Part shown: one piece after another, positions 12,424-22,714 of the stretch
Position numbering within the stretch: the first letter of the stretch is position 1
Layout of the letters: each line of letters starts with the position of its first letter
Assembly (NCBI GenBank): GCA_014155875.1
Contig: JACEFZ010027934.1
Coordinates: 1 to 64,000 of the forward strand
DNA: 64,000 nucleotides
Direction: 5' to 3'
Source of the DNA: Cepaea nemoralis
Lineage: Eukaryota; Mollusca; Gastropoda; Stylommatophora; Helicidae
Notes under the pieces: generated by a model
What the model saw: the letters and a program-made list of their open reading frames with translations, nothing else
Told to the model about the DNA's origin: nothing
The model's database searches: none
Position numbers and translations under genes: made by a program

Positions 12424-12665
12424 TTGACATGCTCACACGTTATTCAGACACAGGTGATCACATTCCCCTTGGGCATCTTTTCCTTGAAAGAGTCATTTGC
12501 ATGCGGTTCTGGCTACCTAATATATGTTATCATTTACAAGCGATGCAACATGAAACATACTGGACAAACTGGTAGACGCCTAGTCGACCCCTGTAGGTCA
12601 TCTTAGAAATATTATACAACACTCCAACAAACCCATCGACGATGTATAAATTACAGCCTTAAAGC
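12424..12665 (+). pseudogene. Penelope-like GIY-YIG endonuclease fragment
   Basis: The plus-strand frame reads IYVIIYKRCNMKHTGQTGRRLVD, and a +1 shift near 12598 continues into HLRNIIQHSNKP. This matches the GIY-YIG endonuclease C-terminal domain of Penelope-like retroelements, which nicks the target. It lies in the opposite orientation to the RT fragment at 11539-12074, so the two are separate copies or one rearranged copy. A DEARC-like end (CCTGATGAAAGTCACTAAAA) follows near 13008. Confidence 0.6.
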
Positions 12666-13448
12666 CATATTCCTCTAACAGCCTAATTCGACTTAAAATA
12701 GAGAGCCAGCTAATCAACATGTTGGGATGCATCCATCCAGTGGGAATCTAAACTGTTATAGATGCCACTGTATAACTCTGCTGACTCCCTCTATACATCC
12801 ATATCTAACTGTGCACATCCTCGGCTCCACATTTTCTTATCTGGCACCTTTTCACGGCTGAATTTCTGTCAAGCCTTCATAGAAAAGGAGCATGTGTAAT
12901 GACCTAATAATATTTGATACCAATACATTTTTTTTCTGTTTACCTTCGAAGTTTTAAACCTTAAATTGTCTTTTTTCATGGTTTTATTTAGATCCTTTTG
13001 TGTTGTTCCTGATGAAAGTCACTAAAATCGAAAAGTCGATTTATTGTGTTGTCGTGGAACTTATTTGTAATCTTATTGTTACGTAATTATTGCATTTATT
13101 TTCCACACTGTGATTTTCGATTGCCGGATTTGCGTTCGTTGTGTGTATATTCTTTATCTATCGAGATCAAAAAGAAAATCCTAACCTGCACATTTCGCGG
13201 CGAGTGGACCAGCCAGGTACCCTTACTTCATCGGGCACAAGACACCCCCTCCCCACCCCCATCTCATTTTTTCCCACAGGAGTCACAGACACCTATTTTC
13301 ATTTTATATTGTACATTTAGCTATGATCCGTTTCTGTGATATTACCATACTGCTGTAATCCCATTATTCAAGCGGAGGCTATTTACCTCACTGTCTACAA
13401 CCACCGGATCTAACATTGTGTGTGTTCCCTGCTGACCTGCCGCTGTCT
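12666..13448. other. No gene recognised
   Basis: AT-rich sequence with the possible Penelope-like terminal motif near 13008-13037. No coding region can be supported. Confidence 0.5.
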
Positions 13449-13610
13449 AGACCTGTCAACAACATAGTGTTAGTTATATACAGGGCCATCTCCATCCCCG
13501 AAAGTTTATGTATTAAAAAAAAAAAACACTTTGTTAAAAAGACCTGTCAACAACATACTGTTAGTTATTTAAAGCACGATCTGTTATTCCGGAAGTTTAT
13601 GTATAAGAGT
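13449..13610. repeat. 91-bp tandem duplication with A-run
   Basis: AGACCTGTCAACAACATA occurs at 13449 and again with one change at 13540, each followed by related sequence ending GAAGTTTATGTAT. Confidence 0.85.
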
Positions 13611-13675
13611 GTAGAAAGGTGCGCGGCCGTGTGTGGCAGTGGGCGATATAAACGCAATTTGGCTGAACATATGTA

Positions 13676-13750
13676 TCTTCTTCTTCTTCTTCTTCTTCTT
13701 CTTCTTCTTCTTCTTCTTCTTCTTCTTCTTCTTCTTCTTCTTCTTCTTCC
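13676..13750. repeat. (TTC)n microsatellite
   Basis: About 25 uninterrupted TTC units. Confidence 0.98.
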
Positions 13751-14092
13751 GATGTAGCATCGGTCCTCAACCATCGCACATAAATCCCTGGTTAGACGAG
13801 CTCATGATCGGTTGAATTCTGTAGCTCAAGTTGACTACCGGATGGGGCGGCCTGTCCCCAGTCAACCCTCCCTGGTGGCCTCTTGCGGCATGCATGGTAT
13901 CTTACAGCGATGGTTTTTTTTTTCATCCCGTATGTACCCCTGTAACACAGAATTAAAAATAGGCATAGTAATGCCAAAACAGTGACGTAGAGTTAAATTA
14001 ACATACATAGAGTAATGTCAAACGACGGAGTGGAACTAAACATTAGATTACAAGTAATTCAATAATTTAGCAGTTTAACAAATGCCAGCAGA

Positions 14093-14207
14093 AAACAATA
14101 TCTCGATATAATAATATATTCATCTGACGGACAAGACACAAAACAATATCTCGATATAATAATATATTCATAATAATATATTCATCTGACGGACAACACA
14201 CAAAACT
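14093..14207. repeat. Short tandem duplication
   Basis: AAAACAATATCTCGATATAA and its following ~50 bases are repeated, with CATCTGACGGACAA present in both units. A G-run follows at 14244-14262. Confidence 0.85.
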
Positions 14208-14339
14208 AAACCTGTCTATTAATAGACCAGTCTGCACTTGCTTGGGGGGGGGGGGGGGGGGTTAATAAGTCTCACACCGGCCACCGTGTCTTCCCAATAC
14301 ATTTTTTGGTACCTATATTATGCTGGGTCGATCTGGGAG

Positions 14340-14412
14340 GTCAAATCGGATACGAACCCATGACCATTAGGTCGGCAGATGAACATGCCTGTAAACTATC
14401 GCTCTATCTCGG
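14340..14412 (-). repeat. tRNA-like SINE head or tRNA relic
   Basis: On the minus strand a GATAGAGCGATAGT stretch and a B-box-like GGGTTCGTATCC are about 50 bases apart, the layout of an RNA polymerase III internal promoter. I could not fold a convincing cloverleaf, so it is not called as a tRNA gene. Confidence 0.4.
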
Positions 14413-14461
14413 GTTCACACAGAAATATCTATTGGGGAACTCTGATGCCACTTAAAGTTGC

Positions 14462-14930
14462 ATGTCCTTACAGGACGCAGCAGTCAACGCCAGCATTTGT
14501 TTGGCTATTCGTTCAGTAGTTTGTCATTGTTTTCTGAAAGACCGGCACCCATACCATACGTAATAAACCAACACAGCTGTGCTTCGAACGCGGGTATGTG
14601 GGATTACAAACTGTGCCGGTAAAACCTTGGCCACGTAGCCGGTTTGAGGCCACAAAAGACAGTTCATAAATAAACACACACCTATTGTTTGGAGGTCAGG
14701 GAAGTAGGGGGAAAGGATTAGAGACTAGAGGACGCACTTTTTCTCCGCATATCCTATGTACAGGACATTGCAGTCAACACCAGCATTTTACCGCTGTTGT
14801 TAATGTCTTGGCAAGATTACACTCAGTAGTTTGCCATTTCTTTCTGAGCGGCCGGCTCACATACCCCCTAAGTACCAACGCGACGCGATCCGCTACCGAA
14901 TCTCGTATAACAGAGTCTCTCTAGTGGGGG
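14462..14930 (-). repeat. Two copies of a dispersed SINE-like repeat
   Basis: Blocks at ~14462-14600 and ~14759-14930 share the core CTCAGTAGTTTGCCAT and the flanking CAGTCAACACCAGCATTT with copies at 15500-15690, 15694-15912, 30462-30690 and 34080-34280. Their ends carry degenerate B-box-like sequence. Minus is inferred from the copy at 30.5 kb, where A-box-like and B-box-like motifs are both visible. Confidence 0.6.
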
Positions 14931-15366
14931 ATTTGGCTTGGTGTGCAATGGGAAGATTATAAGCACGGATGAGCACATCGCTAAGGGGTAACTAGGGGTG
15001 GTCGTCCTATGACAAGGTTCTAGGGAACGTAAGTTAGTTGTGACCATACTTCCATACTGTAAGGTCGCACGAAGCTTATGGATATCACCTGGAGTGGGAG
15101 ATGACCTCTGCGTAACTACATTTCGATTGTTTATACTCAAGAATTATGACCTTGTTAAATGAAACATCCAATAAACAACGAGTTTAACTACAGACGGAGT
15201 TGGATTGTCTATTCTTACAGTCAGTCGTCTGAATGAATGACATCGCCTACCTCCTGCATCTGTTATACTCGCGCAGCTACCTGGATATACGGGATTACTG
15301 AGAAAATCTAGGCCAAGGAGACCGGCAGAGTACACACTAGACAACATAACCATTGAAAGATGTAGT

Positions 15367-15463
15367 TACCGACCGGGATTCGGGTCATGCGTCGAAGTAA
15401 ACTTGTTCCTGCCGCGAGTCGCTGCCGTCATTTGGAGATGACAGGTCCGAATCCCGGTCGGTA
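15367..15463. repeat. Perfect 17-bp inverted repeat with tRNA-like arm
   Basis: TACCGACCGGGATTCGG at 15367-15383 is exactly complementary to CCGAATCCCGGTCGGTA at 15447-15463, with a 63-base loop. The right arm begins with a B-box-like GGTCCGAATCC. Confidence 0.8.
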
Positions 15464-15499
15464 CTATAGCTGTTAATTTTTATGTATACACACGTACGA

Positions 15500-15690
15500 A
15501 ACACAGCTGCGCGAGATTCGGCAGCGGATCGCGTCGCGTTGGTTTCTTACGGAAAGGTACGTGAGCCGGTCGTTCAGAAAGCAATAGCAAACCATTGAAC
15601 GTAAAACATGCCAAGACTCCAACAGCAGCTGAAAAATACTGGTGTTGACTGCAATGTTCTGTAAATGTTTAAATGGTTTACATATCCTTT
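15500..15690 (+). repeat. SINE-like repeat copy, plus orientation
   Basis: Contains the family core TCGTTCAGAAAGCAATAGCA and the GTGTTGACTGCAATGT end. It is the reverse complement of the copy at 14759-14930 and abuts an opposite-oriented copy at 15694. Confidence 0.6.
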
Positions 15691-15693
15691 ACA

Positions 15694-15912
15694 GGACATC
15701 GCTGTCAACATCAGCATCTTTCAGCTGATTGTTGATGTCTTGGCAAGATTACGCTCAGTAGTTTGTCATTGCTTTCTGAGCGACCGGCTCCATACTCTCA
15801 CAAGTCACTGGCGCGACTTGAGCCGCTTCCAATTCTCGTGCGCTCACGTCAACCACAAGAGTATTCGGGGTTACGGAGAAAGCTGCTAACTCCTCGACCA
15901 GGGAGACTGGCT
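15694..15912 (-). repeat. SINE-like repeat copy, minus orientation
   Basis: Closely matches 30462-30690 over its whole length, including CGACCGGCTCCATACTCTCA and GAGTATTCGGGGTTA. The stretch 15913-16467 holds only an imperfect inverted repeat (16048-16066 with 16099-16124) and no gene. Confidence 0.65.
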
Positions 15913-16467
15913 GTTCTGTAAATAGGTTAAGCAAAAAAAAAGTGCGTTCTTTAGTGTCTAGTTTAACCCCTACTTCTATGAGTGTAAAACAATACGTGTG
16001 TATTTATTTGTAAACTATCGTGGATTAAAAGAGGGGAGACTATCACTCAACAACAAAGTAATTATCTTTCCTGGGGGACACAAATCATCCCTGACCTAGA
16101 TAATTACGGCATCATTTGTTGTTGTCACCTGTTTATGGATAATCGCTCGAGGAATTATAAATTCATAAGTGAAACATCCGTGAATTACCTGCCCAGGACA
16201 AGTGAGGCGTGAACTATCATTTAGGAATATTTAAACGCCCGGCAGGTGGCAGCCTGCCTTCTGTCACACCTCTAGTTGGCGAAGAAAGCCGGATTTAGAG
16301 CAGGTTACCGGAAATGCGATGAGGCAAACATAAAGTGAATAACACTACTGTAGTGATAAATTGCTTTAAAACATGACGCAAGTGTCCATATCACTAAGGT
16401 TAGGCTAAAATTACAATAGACGTGAACCAAACATACAAGGAAATGTACACACTAAGTTATGTATAGT

Positions 16468-17052
16468 GCTGCATTCAAGTATCTAGGCTAATGCTGCATT
16501 CAAGTATCTAGGATAATGCTGCATTAAAGTATCTAGGATAATGCTGCATTCAAATATCTAGGATAATGCTACATTAAAGTATCTAGGATAATGTTGCATT
16601 CAAGTATATAGGATAATGCTGCATTCACGTATCTAGGATAATGTTGCATTCAAGTATATAGGATAATTCTGCATTCACGTATCGAGGATAATGCTGCATT
16701 AAAGTATCTAGGATAATTTTGCATTCAAGTATACAGGATAATGCTGCATTCACGTATCTAGGATAATGCTGCATTCAAGTATGTAGGATAATGCTGCTTT
16801 CAAGTATCTAGGATAATGCTACATCCAAGTATCTAGGATAATGCTGCATTCAAGTATCTAGGATAATGCTGCATTCACGTATCTAGGATAATGTTGCATT
16901 CAAGCATCTAGGATAATGCTGCATTCACGTAACTAGAAAAATGCTGCATTAACATATCTAGGATAATACTGCATTCACGTAACTAGGAAAATGCTGCATT
17001 AACATATCTAGGATAATGCTGCATTTAAGTATCAAGGATAATGCTGCATTAA
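16468..17052. repeat. 25-bp satellite array, left block
   Basis: About 23 tandem copies of a 25-base unit, consensus GCTGCATTCAAGTATCTAGG plus ATAAT, with scattered substitutions (CACGT, TATA variants). Confidence 0.97.
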
Positions 17053-17855
17053 AGTAGTTGAGTTGAGTTGAGTTGAGTTAAGAACCGACATCACTGCACT
17101 CAAGACATTAAATATGTGCTCCGCCCCCTCATTCAACAGCCAGCGAAGAGTCATACTACTAATCGTTCCCACCGCCATCTAATTTAAAGTTCTCCTGGTC
17201 TTCCCTCTCAGTTTTGAGAATCTTCCAGAACCCCTGCCAATCCCCCGCAATCTCATTCTTTCCACATTTGGGTTCTCAGTCTGTTCCCCTGCCTTCTCCA
17301 CGTGGTCCCACAACGCATGACCACCTTCCCCTTGTCCATAGGCAATCTACTATCAAGAGGTGCATTCCATGCCAGCCTATCCGCTTGTTCATTCCCCTGC
17401 ACCCCTGCATGGCCAGTTCAAAATATCCATACAATTCTCACAATCTGTGACATCTGAAACGACGATAGCCATTCCACGCGAAACATTCCTTTCTCCACCT
17501 TACTAAGCATACTCCTTGAATCCGTAACGAATACAATGTGAGTTAAAGTAGTCTCCTCTAATCAACGGAAGGCCGCAGTTACTGCTTCCACCTCCATTCT
17601 CATGCTGAAGGTTGTAGTCTCATATGCCAGACTCTCCCTTTTCAAGACTCGCCCATTAGCCTTTGCAATAAAACCCCAACCACTACGCCTGTTTCTCACC
17701 ACTGACCCATCGGTGTAGATGACTATGTCACCTTGATGTGTGTTGCTCTGGATCAGCTGTTGCACTTCAAACTCAGTGCGGCCCGCGGCCCATTCTCTGC
17801 ACTCACGTCCCAGCGTTACTATTACATTGTGCCAGTCCGTCATGTCTTCCGGATA
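17053..17855 (-). pseudogene. 5'-truncated LINE fragment (RNase H) inside the satellite
   Basis: The minus-strand frame at 17562-17855 encodes an RNase H start (VIYTDGSVV, then SMRMEVEAV), related to the RNase H of the LINE at 38838-40320. The 3' end lies at the left and carries an AACTC repeat tail (plus strand GAGTTGAGTTGAGTT at 17058-17078). The frame is broken after about 100 residues. The fragment interrupts a satellite array that resumes on the other side. Confidence 0.75.
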
Positions 17856-18966
17856 TGTATTCACTATCTAGGATAATGCTGCATTCACATAACTATGATA
17901 ATTCTGTGTTCAAGGATCTAGAATAATACTGCATTCACATGTCTAGGACAATCTGCATTCACTTATCTAGGATAATGCTGCATTCAAGTATCTAGGATAA
18001 TGCCGCATTCACGTAGGCAGGGTAATGCTACATTCAAGTATCTAGGATAATTATGCTTTAAAGTATCCATGATAATGCTGCCTTCAAGTATCTAGGATAA
18101 TGCTGCATTCAATTATCTAGGATAATGCTGCATTCACATATCTAGGATAATGCTGCATCCAAGTGTCTAGGATAATGCTGCATTCAAGTATCTAGGATAA
18201 TGCTGCATTCACATATCTAGGATAATGATGTATTCAAGTATCTAAGATAATGCTGCATTCAAGTATCTAGGATAATGCTGCATTCTAGTATCTAGGAAAA
18301 TGCTCCATTCACATATGCAGGATCATGCTACATTCAAGTATCTAGAATAATGCTGCTTTCAAGTATCTAGGATAATATTTCATTCAAGTATTTAGGATAA
18401 TGCTGCATTCGGGTATGTAGGATAATGCTGTATTCGGGTATCTAGGATAATGCTGTATTCAGGTATCTAGGATAATGCTGGATTCGTGTATCTAGGGTAA
18501 TGCTGCATTCACATATGTGGGATAATGCTGCATTCAAGTGTATATGATAAAACTGCATTCACATATCTAAGTTAATTGTGTATACGATTGTCTAGGAAAA
18601 TGCTGCATTCACATATCTAGGATAATGCTACATTTAAGTGTATAGTATAATACTGCATTCAAATATTTAGGATAGTGCTGCATTCACATATCTAGGATAA
18701 TGATGCATTCACATATCAAGGACAATGCTGAATTCACATGTCTAGGATAATGATGTATTCAAGTATCTAGGATAATGCTGTATTCAAGTATCTAGGATAA
18801 TGATGTATTCAAGTATCTAGGATAAAGCTGCCTTCATATATCTAGGATAATGTTGCATTCACGTATGTAGGATAATGTTACATTCACGTATCTAGGATAA
18901 TGTAGCATTCACGTATCTAGGATAATGTTGCATTCATGTATCTAAGATAGTGTTGTATTCACGTAG
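17856..18966. repeat. 25-bp satellite array, right block
   Basis: About 44 further copies of the same 25-base unit, more diverged than the left block in places. Confidence 0.97.
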
Positions 18967-19091
18967 ACGGACACATAATCAGACTGCTACTGGTACCGCT
19001 AGTATCGGGACTCTTCTCTGGCTGTTGTAGATGAGGACGAAATACGTTTGGGAATGTTCCGAGAGCTCTGATGTCGGTTCTTGACTCAACT
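18967..19091 (+). repeat. LINE 3'-tail fragment, plus orientation
   Basis: GACTCTTCTCTGGCTGTTG and GATGTCGGTTCTTGACTCAAC match, on the opposite strand, the 3' end of the LINE fragment at 17064-17160. The satellite therefore ends against a second tail of the same LINE family. The next 300 bases, to 19396, show nothing recognisable. Confidence 0.55.
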
Positions 19092-19731
19092 AAGCGAAAT
19101 GAGAAACTTGTGGTCTATTTGATGACAACTTACATAATTGTTCTCCTTGACGTGCATAATTGTTTCCCCTGTTAATACGTATTTCTAGCTACGTTTGCGA
19201 GATGGGACACAGAAAACCAAATTAGACGAGCTATTTTAATGTGCAATACTCAGTACGTGCTTGTACATACCAGGATGTGTCTCTAGCTGTGTGCATCAGG
19301 ATGGGGAGAGAAGGTCATACAAATACACGGTTCGTAATAATAGCAACAGAACACGGACATATCACCACAAAATCTTATGAACTATAATGACAAAATCAAG
19401 CTCTCTCTGGTTCCAAATTGCTGTATGTAGCCGGGGCGCAGTGTTGGGGTGAGCGCCCAACATTGCTTAAATACCCCAATGGCTCGTGAATACATAACCT
19501 CTGCAGCAAAAGTCCAACTCCTGGCCTTCACGTGGCGGAACTGTTTTAACTAACAGGAGAAGGGGCGACGGCGAGTATCTGGCGCCGGAAAATAACCAGT
19601 GTGCTCTAGATGTGTATACACGTGTGTGCGTGTGTACAATCTAAACTCGAGTGAGACCACAGTCTGCTCTAGCAAAGGAAAGGTGCTGAAGACGGAGGCA
19701 ACCAGCCAGGAGGCGCACCACAGAAATCAGG

Positions 19732-19950
19732 ATGCCACGCAATTACGCAAAATGGAATATGTCGACTGCTGCTAAAAGTTATGGTGCTCGCCCTGCTTTG
19801 GACCCCCAGGCAGGTGCAGTGCCGGGCCCTATGTCTCGAAAGGGTCCAACCCCAACTACTGGAGGTCCTTCTCAGATGTCCTGTGGAGCCAGGGGACATG
19901 AGAATAGAACAGCTAGCCATACTAAACAAAGACTTAAAATAATGCACTGA
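19732..19950 (+). pseudogene. B1 ORF N-terminus
   Basis: Encodes a ~70-residue segment with GAVPGPMSRKGPTPTTGG that precedes the endonuclease. Family A proteins start with an equivalent VPGPLPRGGPPMTTGG block, so it is a conserved N-terminal leader in both families. The frame stops at a TGA where family A reads tryptophan in the start of the endonuclease domain. Confidence 0.6.
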
Positions 19951-20024
19951 AATGCGGAGGGAGTCAGCAACAAAAATGTAGAATTAGAAAACATCATGGA
20001 CAAAGAAAAGTAAGCATATGTTGC

Positions 20025-21077
20025 TTGGAAGAAACTCACCTCAACGAAAATATAGCCTTCAAAAACAGAGGCTACCAGTGTTACCGATCTGACCGAAAGG
20101 ACAGGCGAAAAGGTGAGATACTTACCCTTGTAAAAGATAACATCACTGCGTCCCAAATCGAAGTCTATATGGAAGGGGCTGAGTATCAGACACTTAAACT
20201 TAAAACAGGCTATACAGACCTACATCTTATCAATTACTACTGTCCAAGTGACCGCCCACAGGCACTGGACACACTACCATTAACAGAAAAAATGATTGTG
20301 TGCGGCGATTTCAACAGCCACTCGCAGAGTTGGGGCTATGATCACATGGACCAGAGAGGAGAGAGACTGGAAGACTGGCAGGATGAGAATAGATTCATCT
20401 TGGTTAACAAGCCGTCCGACCCACATACTTTCTACTCGAGATCATGGCACTCTACAACTACACCTGACCTGGCTTTTCATTCGCCAGACCTGGAGTGGAA
20501 CATTACACGAATTGTTGGGAAACAACTAGGTGGCAGTGACCATCGACCAGTCTTTCTAACTGTAGAAAATGAGCTTGTAAGTGAAAGCAGCACCTTCTCG
20601 AGGTGGAACTACAAGAAAGCAGACTGGGCAATGTACAAGAATCGCACCAGAATACTGGTTAGAAACCTGAACACTGAGAAAGACATAAATAAAGTAGTTG
20701 AAGAGTTTGGGAAATGCATACTACAGGCAGCGCGAGAAACAGTACCAAGAGGAGCCCGTAAACAATATAAACCCTACTGGAGTAGTGAACTGGAACAGTT
20801 GCATAATGATGTGGAAGTATGTAGAAAGCAAGCAGAGGCCACTCCCAGCCAAGAGCACCACAATAAATTCCAGCATGCAAAAGCCAAATTTCAAAGGGCC
20901 AAGCTGCAGGCTAGACGGAAAAGCTGGCAGGAAAAAACAGAGTCTCTGAACTTTGAAAGAGACACAAGGAAATTGTGGAAGCTAATAAAACAATTTAACG
21001 ATGAGGGCACAGGGAGAAACTCAAAAATTGCACTACATAAAGATGGAAACATCTTAACAAAGAAAGCAAGCAGCTGA
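20025..21077 (+). pseudogene. B1 AP-type endonuclease and linker
   Basis: A 350-residue frame with the endonuclease motifs in order: ETHLNEN, VCGDFNSHSQSWG, TTTPDLAFHS and GSDHRPVFL. This domain nicks the target DNA that primes reverse transcription. A Lys/Glu/Gln-rich linker to the RT follows (residues ~200-340). The frame ends near 21075 by a small shift just before the RT domain. Confidence 0.85.
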
Positions 21078-21078
21078 C

Positions 21079-21689
21079 CATTTTGCGGACTCATTCGCAC
21101 AAGATAACAATATCAAAATCAGTCCACAGAAACAACAAGAGATTCAAGAGAAACGGCAACATACAGGACAGAAGGAAATTGTACATGAGGTTCTGAAGGC
21201 ACCCATCACAATCAGCGAACTGGAGCTAGCCATATCAAAACTGAAAATGAGAAAGTCACCAGGAGCTGATGGTATCTCCAATGAAATGATCAGGAACCTA
21301 GGAACAGAGGCCAAAGCAAAGCTGTTGCAGATATTCAATAACAGTTGTTGGACCTTAGGCAGTGTTCCACGAGCCTGGAGAGAAGCAATCATGATACCCC
21401 TCCTAAAATCAGGGAAAGATAGTTCCATTGCCTCTAGCTACAGACCAATTAGCCTCACCAGCTGTCTCTGCAAAACACTGGAGCGCATCATCAATCACAG
21501 ACTGCAGTGGTACATTGAAAGTAAAAACATCCGTGTGCCACAGCAGGCTGGCTTTAGGCAGTGCTACTCTACGGAAGATCAGACAACCTACCTCTTTCAA
21601 GAAATTGAGGATGCATTCCAAGAAAAGAAGCTGGTGCGTGCGGCATGGATAGATTTGAAGAAAGCCTTTGACAAAGTCTGGAAAGAAGG
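21079..21689 (+). pseudogene. B1 reverse transcriptase, N-terminal half
   Basis: Contains SPGADGISNEM, YRPISLTSCLCKTLERIINH, QAGFRQCYSTEDQ and WIDLKKAFDKVW, the fingers and palm blocks of a LINE reverse transcriptase. It is cut at 21689 by the LTR element 2 insertion. Confidence 0.85.
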
Positions 21690-22411
21690 TGTCACAAAGT
21701 GAATGTTGACTAAGTGACAGATAGAGTGGCTATGGTTGTGTCTAGGGTATGTCCTTGTAACAATATGAGGTTGAACAACAGATTAACCAAGATGCATCAC
21801 ACCCAAACACCAGTCAGTGAACAAGCGTGAATTTGCGCACATAATATTCCTTTAATGATGAATTAACACAGACACATGTAGCATATAAATCCAGGAACAA
21901 TAATTCTCTAAGAATATATCTCCATCCCCGATGGAACACGTCGAATAACATTGCCTCTCAAGGCTACAACAATCTCGTCCCACACGACAGGTATACTAGC
22001 CTCTCTCTAGGCCCGACTCAAAGTAACCCACTATGGGTCTCGAATTCCACTCACTATCCCTGGAACCCACAGTGCGGAGTTATCTTCTCAAACTCCGTCA
22101 CAATTCTTCACTTTATCAGACCACGACCTTCTCCTGGTCTGGTCTACACTCCACTCCCTCTCAGCTCGGAGTTCAAACATTAACTGCCCCCCGTCAGTCT
22201 TTGTCCCTCTCTTCTCAACAATTCCATCCCCCACAATGCCTCACACACAACACACAACCTCACTGCTCCAACTGTCTGCCCCTTCTTGCAGCCCCTCTCC
22301 CTTACCGTTTATCTCCTTATATTCTCTTTCCGGTGAATGCCCTTTCACCTCTTGAACTGTTTATATTGTACGGCCACTCACCTTAATGCCACTGAACACA
22401 GGCATGTGACA
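21690..22411 (-). repeat. 3' LTR of LTR element 2
   Basis: TG...CA termini. On the minus strand a TATAAA occurs near its start (plus 22360-22365). A polypurine tract (minus TTTTGAGGGTGGGGTAG) abuts it at 22412-22428. Its sequence is only distantly related to the LTR of element 1. Confidence 0.95.
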
Positions 22412-22714
22412 CTACCCCACCCTCAAAAGAAAACATCGTTTTCAAATGTTGGGAGACTCATACTTATCAAATATGTGACCCAGACACATTGCCTGGGTAG
22501 TCGTTAGTATCAATCCAACTTACTCTAGCTACCACACTTAATAATATATCAACTACTCATAGTAAACTCCCATATTCCCCACACATAAATACAACCATCT
22601 TTCTATCTTGTATACCAATGCATGAACTAATACATCACATAATAATAATACATCATAGAAAAGCATTATACTTATGTACCCACAGGTCTATTAATATCTT
22701 TAAGAAGACACAAG

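Noticed and set aside
16468..18966. CRISPR array
   Set aside because: The 25-bp units are directly adjacent with no unique spacers, and the context is eukaryotic.
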